Origin: Thermoprotei archaeon
GTDB taxonomy: Archaea > Thermoproteota > Thermoprotei_A > Sulfolobales > Ignisphaeraceae
Assembly: GCA_003661865.1 (NCBI GenBank)
Contig: QMWY01000026.1
Coordinates: forward strand, 1 to 9,929
Direction: 5' to 3'
Length of the DNA stretch: 9,929 nucleotides
The notes under the pieces are model-generated. The model ran no database searches and was not told where the DNA came from. It saw nothing but the letters and a program-made list of their open reading frames with translations. Position 1 is the stretch's first letter. Each line of letters begins with the position of its first letter. This document shows, in pieces, positions 6,468 through 9,929 of the stretch. The translations under genes were made by a program, and so were the position numbers.

Positions 6468-7994
6468 TTACCGTGAGACCACGACAAGTATGGGGATTCT
6501 CGATGTGCATGCCCCCTCGTTGTAGCTGAACTCTGTAGCAGGTGCATAGACCTCTATGCTCTCGCACTCCTTGCTACCCGTACCGTTGTAAGTCCCTAAG
6601 TTGGCTATCGGCAGGTACGTATCTACTGCCGTATCTCCCGTATCGGTATCCAGGGGGAGGAGTATCGGCATAGACCCGAGTATTCTTGCTATGGCTCTGG
6701 GAACGGCTCTGCCTAGGGATTCGAGCTTCTCTAGGGCTACGATACCTATAGGGGCGCCTATGCCTAGAGACCCTGCCCCTCTGCACCGCTTCTTCATGTA
6801 CTCGCTGAGGTAGTAGCTAAGCTCTACGGTATCGCCGTAGCTAAGCCTCTTCGTGAAAACCGGTGTTAGGCCTCTGAGAAGCGTAGCTGGGTTGGTGGTG
6901 CTGTAGCTATCCCTAGTTAGGGCTTTGCCGCTATTATCGAACTCTATGTAGAACACCTCGGTCTGGAGCTTAACGTTCCCCGTCCTGGACTCGGAAACCA
7001 CGCTACCGGTCCTGACGTCTCTACACACCCAGTACTCGTAGTAGGCATTCACCGTTGCCCGTCCCTTGATGTAGAGCACGTAGTCCTGACCAGGATAGAT
7101 CCTTATGTTCTCCCTAACTACTCTCCTCCCACTGTACCCCAGGTCCCATTGGTATGTATAGATGCGCGTTACCGCTATCCCTGTAGACCGCAGCCTACCC
7201 GTCGCGGCTATGTACACACTCATACCTAGCGTGGCTGACTGCGGATCGCTATTCCTTACCATTACTACAGGTATCCATCCATCGAGATCCCTACTGCTGT
7301 CTATCCACGTATAGCTGTACCTCCACTCATAGCCGCATAGAATACCCCTGCCCAAGGTATCAGACGTATTTGGCGCGGCCACCCTATGCTTGGGCTTGAT
7401 GAGGTTCGGGTGTAGAAGCACTTTAAAGGGCTTTACCCTAAGCACCTGGTCTTGTTTAAGTGCCGATACCCTCTGGGGGTTCCAGTGCACGGTGGTGAAT
7501 GCGTAGTGTATAGAGCCGTTTAGATCCCGGTACCATAGGTCTATTTCTATAGGCACCTCAACGGCTTCGGAATCAAGGCTTCTATTCTCAAGCCACGTTC
7601 TGAGGACCTCGGCGAACACGCCTTTATCAATGCGTATCCTAGCCACACCCCGCGTTCTATCGATCACCGCACCCCTGATCACGACCTTCCTAAACGGGGT
7701 CTTCGTGAAGAGCTGAACCGATACGAGTTCGCCTCTAAACCCCAGCTCCTCGGGTGATGGGAGGACAACCTCTATAGCTGGGCCATCGCCATTAACAACC
7801 TCACTGTACACCGGGACGTACTTCATCGTGGGTATAGGGCCGCTCCAGCTATAGATGGGTCTGAGCCTAAGGGGCTTTACACGGTACCTGCTAAGCTCAG
7901 CGATGTAGCCACTGTAAGCAGCGGCGATTATGCCTAGGCACACCGCTAGGGCTATGATCATCGCTAGGAGACCGATCCTAGAAGGTGTCCTCAT
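6468..7994 (-). CDS. Exported, beta-rich protein of unknown function (508 aa)
   Basis: The start MRTPSRIGLLAMIIALAVCL gives a signal peptide or anchor (residues 7-28). The rest is mostly short hydrophobic-polar strands rich in Tyr and Trp, as in extracellular beta proteins, e.g. EWRYSYTWIDSS (223-234) and NAYYEYWVC (316-324). Residues about 408-446 differ: a Gly/Ile/Leu/Ala-rich, weakly amphipathic helical stretch (GIGAPIGIVALEKLESLGRA...ARILGSMPILLPL) that could contact membrane or another subunit. Cysteines at 220, 324, 404, 477 and 497 and sequons at N137, N159, N209 and N470 fit an exported protein. The ATG has GGGTG five bases upstream and a strong TATA box 37-47 nt upstream. It shows no convincing similarity to the neighbouring surface proteins and no recognised family. 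Confidence 0.85.
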   Translation of the reverse strand: MRTPSRIGLLAMIIALAVCLGIIAAAYSGYIAELSRYRVKPLRLRPIYSWSGPIPTMKYVPVYSEVVNGDGPAIEVVLPSPEELGFRGELVSVQLFTKTPFRKVVIRGAVIDRTRGVARIRIDKGVFAEVLRTWLENRSLDSEAVEVPIEIDLWYRDLNGSIHYAFTTVHWNPQRVSALKQDQVLRVKPFKVLLHPNLIKPKHRVAAPNTSDTLGRGILCGYEWRYSYTWIDSSRDLDGWIPVVMVRNSDPQSATLGMSVYIAATGRLRSTGIAVTRIYTYQWDLGYSGRRVVRENIRIYPGQDYVLYIKGRATVNAYYEYWVCRDVRTGSVVSESRTGNVKLQTEVFYIEFDNSGKALTRDSYSTTNPATLLRGLTPVFTKRLSYGDTVELSYYLSEYMKKRCRGAGSLGIGAPIGIVALEKLESLGRAVPRAIARILGSMPILLPLDTDTGDTAVDTYLPIANLGTYNGTGSKECESIEVYAPATEFSYNEGACTSRIPILVVVSR

Positions 7995-8030
7995 CTAGAC
8001 ACCCTTCTCAAGGTGTTGCTGCAGCCATGC

Positions 8031-8041
8031 CTATTTATAAG
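8031..8041 (-). promoter_or_regulatory. TATA box of the 508-aa gene
   Basis: On the minus strand CTTATAAATAG, the best archaeal TATA box in the window, starts about 47 nt before the ATG at 7994. Initiation about 26 bp downstream would leave a leader of roughly 15-20 nt containing the GGGTG ribosome site (8000-8004). Its AAATAGG core aligns with the AAATAGG of upstream element copy 1. Confidence 0.65.
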
Positions 8042-8081
8042 AGCTGCCACGCTCAGCACCGCAGCCGGGATAGCTAGGGCA

Positions 8082-8101
8082 CCCTATGCGCCTAGAACAT
8101 G
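8082..8101 (-). promoter_or_regulatory. CATGTTCTAGG element upstream of the 508-aa gene
   Basis: On the minus strand CATGTTCTAGGCGCATAG (8084-8101) nearly repeats the copy at 2638-2655. It lies about 45 bp upstream of the TATA box, a distance suited to an upstream regulator site, and only about 13 bp after the stop codon of the 301-aa gene. Confidence 0.4.
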
Positions 8102-8113
8102 CTCACCTCATGT

Positions 8114-9019
8114 TTACTCTAAGATCACTAGGGAGTTTGTCGGGATCCCTACCCTGACACCCAACATCCTCAGCTTCTCTAGCACCTCGTCGAGGCGTGT
8201 TAGCTTAACGAATACTATGGCATCGTAGTCTGACGGCGGTAGCCTTATCTTCACGGCGCCTGGGAACTCCTTGGTAAGCTCCTTCACCACCTCTTTTACA
8301 CCAGTCCCTATGATTGATATGCTTATCCATGCCCTGCTCCACAGCCCCGTGAGCCTAATGACCCTTAGCAGCTTCGTTGCGAACCCCGAGTCTAGGCTGT
8401 AAATGCTCGCCCATCCAGGGATCGCTTGGTAATCCCCCTGCCTAGGCTTCAGCTCATCGCTAACCCAGACAACTGTTAGGTCGAACCACCCACCAAGCCT
8501 TGACAGCCTCTCGTACTGCTCTACGCATGAGTGGCTCGGTGTTGGGAATACCGCATATACATCGTCACCTATGAGGATCTCTACGAAGAACGCCGGTGTA
8601 CAGCCACCCACAACGCTTCTCCATAGGCTCGCAAACCACCACTCGTATATGAGCGATGCCATCTCTTTACGGTGCTGATAAACATTCTCCGGTGTTAGCG
8701 GGGGTATACTGCGCTTCTGAAGCACCTCCTTAACGAACTGAGCTGCTCTAGTAGCTTTCTCAGAGAACTTCTCTGCCCACCAATCGTAGTCCTTCGTCAA
8801 AGCAATATATGCAAGCCACGGGGCTAGGTCCTCCTTAAAGCTGCTCATGTTGAGAAACACGTAGTACGCGCCGCCAGGCTCCCTAGAGGTATCGATAATA
8901 AAGCCGTGAACGATCTTGGGCTTGATGGTACCCGTTACCCCCTGTAGAGCTGTTATGGAGAGCGCTACGACAGTAGCTGAGAGGAGCAGAGCTGCACATA
9001 CATACCTTCCCCTCTTCAT
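8114..9019 (-). CDS. Exported protein of unknown function (301 aa)
   Basis: I chose the ATG at 9019, giving MKRGRYVCAALLLSATVVALSITALQG, a classic signal peptide, with GAGGAGGTG (9030-9038) ten bases upstream. A TTG at 9040 would add seven residues but use that ribosome site as coding sequence. The mature protein has a Trp-rich helical middle (WWAEKF, YEWWFASLW), a cysteine pair (ORF-relative C140 and C165 in the ATG numbering) around a FFVEILIGDD strand, and a C-terminal alpha/beta part (about 228-301) in which SISIIGTGVKEVVKELTKEF and DAIVFVKLTRLDEVLEKLRMLG look like two beta-alpha units of a ferredoxin-like fold. No catalytic motif is seen and the family is not recognised. It is the first gene of the same-strand exported array and has a half copy of the upstream element. 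Confidence 0.82.
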   Translation of the reverse strand: MKRGRYVCAALLLSATVVALSITALQGVTGTIKPKIVHGFIIDTSREPGGAYYVFLNMSSFKEDLAPWLAYIALTKDYDWWAEKFSEKATRAAQFVKEVLQKRSIPPLTPENVYQHRKEMASLIYEWWFASLWRSVVGGCTPAFFVEILIGDDVYAVFPTPSHSCVEQYERLSRLGGWFDLTVVWVSDELKPRQGDYQAIPGWASIYSLDSGFATKLLRVIRLTGLWSRAWISISIIGTGVKEVVKELTKEFPGAVKIRLPPSDYDAIVFVKLTRLDEVLEKLRMLGVRVGIPTNSLVILE

Positions 9020-9029
9020 AACGCCCACG

Positions 9030-9038
9030 CACCTCCTC
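9030..9038 (-). promoter_or_regulatory. Strong Shine-Dalgarno sequence deciding the start of the 301-aa gene
   Basis: GAGGAGGTG on the minus strand is the best ribosome-binding sequence in the window. It supports the ATG at 9019 over the upstream TTG, inside which it would lie. Confidence 0.6.
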
Positions 9039-9063
9039 AAGAGGGTCTGGCTGCTTAGCAGAG

Positions 9064-9086
9064 GTAAGATGCTACTCCTTCGAACG
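9064..9086 (-). promoter_or_regulatory. Half element, copy 5, between divergent genes
   Basis: On the minus strand GCGTTCGAAG, three bases, then TAGCATCTTAC, identical in its tail to copy 4. The upstream TGTTCGAG box is missing because coding sequence of the divergent gene begins at 9089. The element lies 44 nt before the ATG of the 301-aa gene and immediately before the GTG of the plus-strand gene, so it could influence both. Confidence 0.45.
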
Positions 9087-9088
9087 CC

Positions 9089-9721
9089 GTGACCGGAGGT
9101 TTTGTACGGGTACGCCCTCTACGTATGGATGAGGCTCGGTATGTAGGGTGCGTGTACGTGGAGGTCATGTGTTTGAGAAGGGGGTGCTGCGTATCAGAGG
9201 AGGAGATGTCTAGGCTAGTCGATAACCTGCGTAGAGCCCGTCGAAGGCTTGAGGAGCTTAGCCAGGGCGGTGATGAGCTCCGCTACATGCTTAGGCGTGT
9301 TGAGCTTGGGGAGCAGGCCCTGAGCAAGGTCCTTGGAGGTGTTAAGGCTCTCCGCAGCCGCTTCAAGAACGTTGGGAGGATCGAGGATGTTGGGGATCCG
9401 GGCGGGGTCGTGAACACCGTTATCAACATGCTAAACAGGATCGTCGAGGTCAGGAACATAGTCTCTGAGGCTAGGGACCGCCTGGAGGAGCTGGGTGTGC
9501 CCCAGGGCGTTGCTAGGCTCTTCGAGGAGCTGATCCCGGAGCTCGATAGGGTTACGCTAAAGCTATCCCTCGTAGCGCTCAGGATAGCGCTACGCATAGG
9601 ACCGCTGACTCGGGATGATAGCGGTAGGCTCGCCTCTGCTATAGGGACGGCTGTATTCGCATCGCTCCTCAGCGCACATGTTGATAGGGTTAGGAGGGCT
9701 GTGACTGTGTGCCTACCCTAA
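9089..9721 (+). CDS. Coiled-coil protein, possibly ESCRT-III/CdvB-like
   Basis: The 210-residue protein has no signal peptide and is probably cytoplasmic. After a short N-terminal part with clustered cysteines (C21, C28, C33, C34) it is almost wholly helical: about 36-95 is Arg/Glu/Leu-rich coiled coil, about 105-136 and 140-172 further helices, and 180-208 a final helix. The order of a basic coiled coil, a segment EQALSKVLGGVKALRSRF and a later ELIPELDRV recalls the Snf7 core of crenarchaeal CdvB proteins (cell division/membrane remodelling); this is a weak similarity from memory, not a demonstrated homology. The GTG start has no ribosome site and may be leaderless; an ATG at 9125 is the alternative. 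It diverges from the 301-aa gene with a 69-bp gap and overlaps the convergent right-edge gene by 4 nt. Confidence 0.78.
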   Translation: MTGGFVRVRPLRMDEARYVGCVYVEVMCLRRGCCVSEEEMSRLVDNLRRARRRLEELSQGGDELRYMLRRVELGEQALSKVLGGVKALRSRFKNVGRIEDVGDPGGVVNTVINMLNRIVEVRNIVSEARDRLEELGVPQGVARLFEELIPELDRVTLKLSLVALRIALRIGPLTRDDSGRLASAIGTAVFASLLSAHVDRVRRAVTVCLP

Positions 9722-9929
9722 CCCTTCTCCAGCCCAAGCTCTTCGAGAAGCCTTCCCCACAGGGTGTGTGCGAAGTTCTTAGGGGGCGTAACCTCTACGC
9801 CGAACTCCGTAGCTACGGCCCATACACGGTCTATAGGCACGGGTTCGAAGACTGGTAGCTCCACCCCGCTCCACCGCGGCAGCTCGAAGGTCCTCCTAAC
9901 TATGGGTAGCGAGCTAAGGGGCCTGGTAG
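9718..9929 (-). CDS. C-terminal part of an unidentified protein (cut by the right edge)
   Basis: An open minus-strand frame of 70 codons runs in from the right edge and ends at TAG 9718-9720. It reads TRPLSSLPIVRRTFELPRW, continues through a Val/Glu/Pro-rich stretch, and ends TLWGRLLEELGLEKG. Codon use (GTA, CTA, AGG, CTC) matches the neighbours, and the plus-strand gene's stop overlaps it by 4 nt, a tight convergent arrangement usual in compact archaeal genomes. There is no membrane segment in the visible part. Too little remains to name a family. Confidence 0.65.
   Translation of the reverse strand, partial: TRPLSSLPIVRRTFELPRWSGVELPVFEPVPIDRVWAVATEFGVEVTPPKNFAHTLWGRLLEELGLEKG

Noticed and set aside
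6574..6813. Arg/Tyr/Ser-rich 70-codon frames on both strands inside the 508-aa gene
   Set aside because: Low-complexity out-of-frame translations of a gene with strong start signals; no ribosome site of their own.
9283..9597. 104-codon minus-strand frame opposite the coiled-coil gene
   Set aside because: Ser/Thr/Leu-rich antisense translation of Glu/Arg/Leu-rich coiled-coil codons, a common artefact.
1..9929. CRISPR array, insertion sequence or rRNA
   Set aside because: No regularly spaced direct repeats of 24-37 bp, no transposase-like frame, no terminal inverted repeats and no rRNA-like sequence were seen; the TGTTC motifs are irregularly placed and promoter-linked.

Overview
The window looks like part of a hyperthermophilic crenarchaeal genome (Thermoprotei, perhaps Desulfurococcales such as the Hyperthermus/Pyrodictium group). 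The reasons are arginine encoded mostly by AGG/AGA, heavy use of CTA and ATA, frequent GTG and TTG starts, a clear archaeal TATA box (8031-8041), Shine-Dalgarno-like GGTG/GGAGG sequences, and a DUF104/PIN toxin-antitoxin pair of a type common in hyperthermophilic archaea. No genus can be named with certainty.

Layout. Six of the nine gene calls are minus-strand genes for predicted exported or membrane-anchored proteins, all in the same orientation and separated by 110-340 bp gaps. Reading along their transcription from right to left, they are a 301-aa protein (8114-9019), a 508-aa protein (6468-7994), a 513-aa protein with tandem Ig-like repeats (3943-5484), a 360-aa protein anchored at both ends (2721-3803), a 630-aa or longer modular protein (493-2385, probably starting further upstream), and a sixth gene that runs off the left edge (1-322). 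The 630-aa and 360-aa proteins share a paralogous domain of about 240 residues. Most of the mature parts carry N-glycosylation sequons, and several carry paired cysteines.

A plus-strand vapBC-type toxin-antitoxin pair (5771-6425) interrupts the array. At the right end, a plus-strand coiled-coil protein (9089-9721) is divergent from the 301-aa gene and convergent with a minus-strand gene that is cut by the right edge (9718-9929).

The most interesting non-coding signal is a repeated element upstream of the surface-protein genes. A TGTTCGA box is followed 22-23 bp later by a GTTCnAAG box that runs into a conserved TAGCATCTTAC-like tail, at a near-constant distance from the start codon. It occurs complete or nearly so before four genes and as a half element before a fifth. 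Two further TGTTCTAGG copies lie in other gaps. This suggests that the array is a co-regulated set of individually promoted genes, perhaps for an uncharacterised cell-surface structure. That function is inference; none of the proteins is assigned to a known family with confidence.
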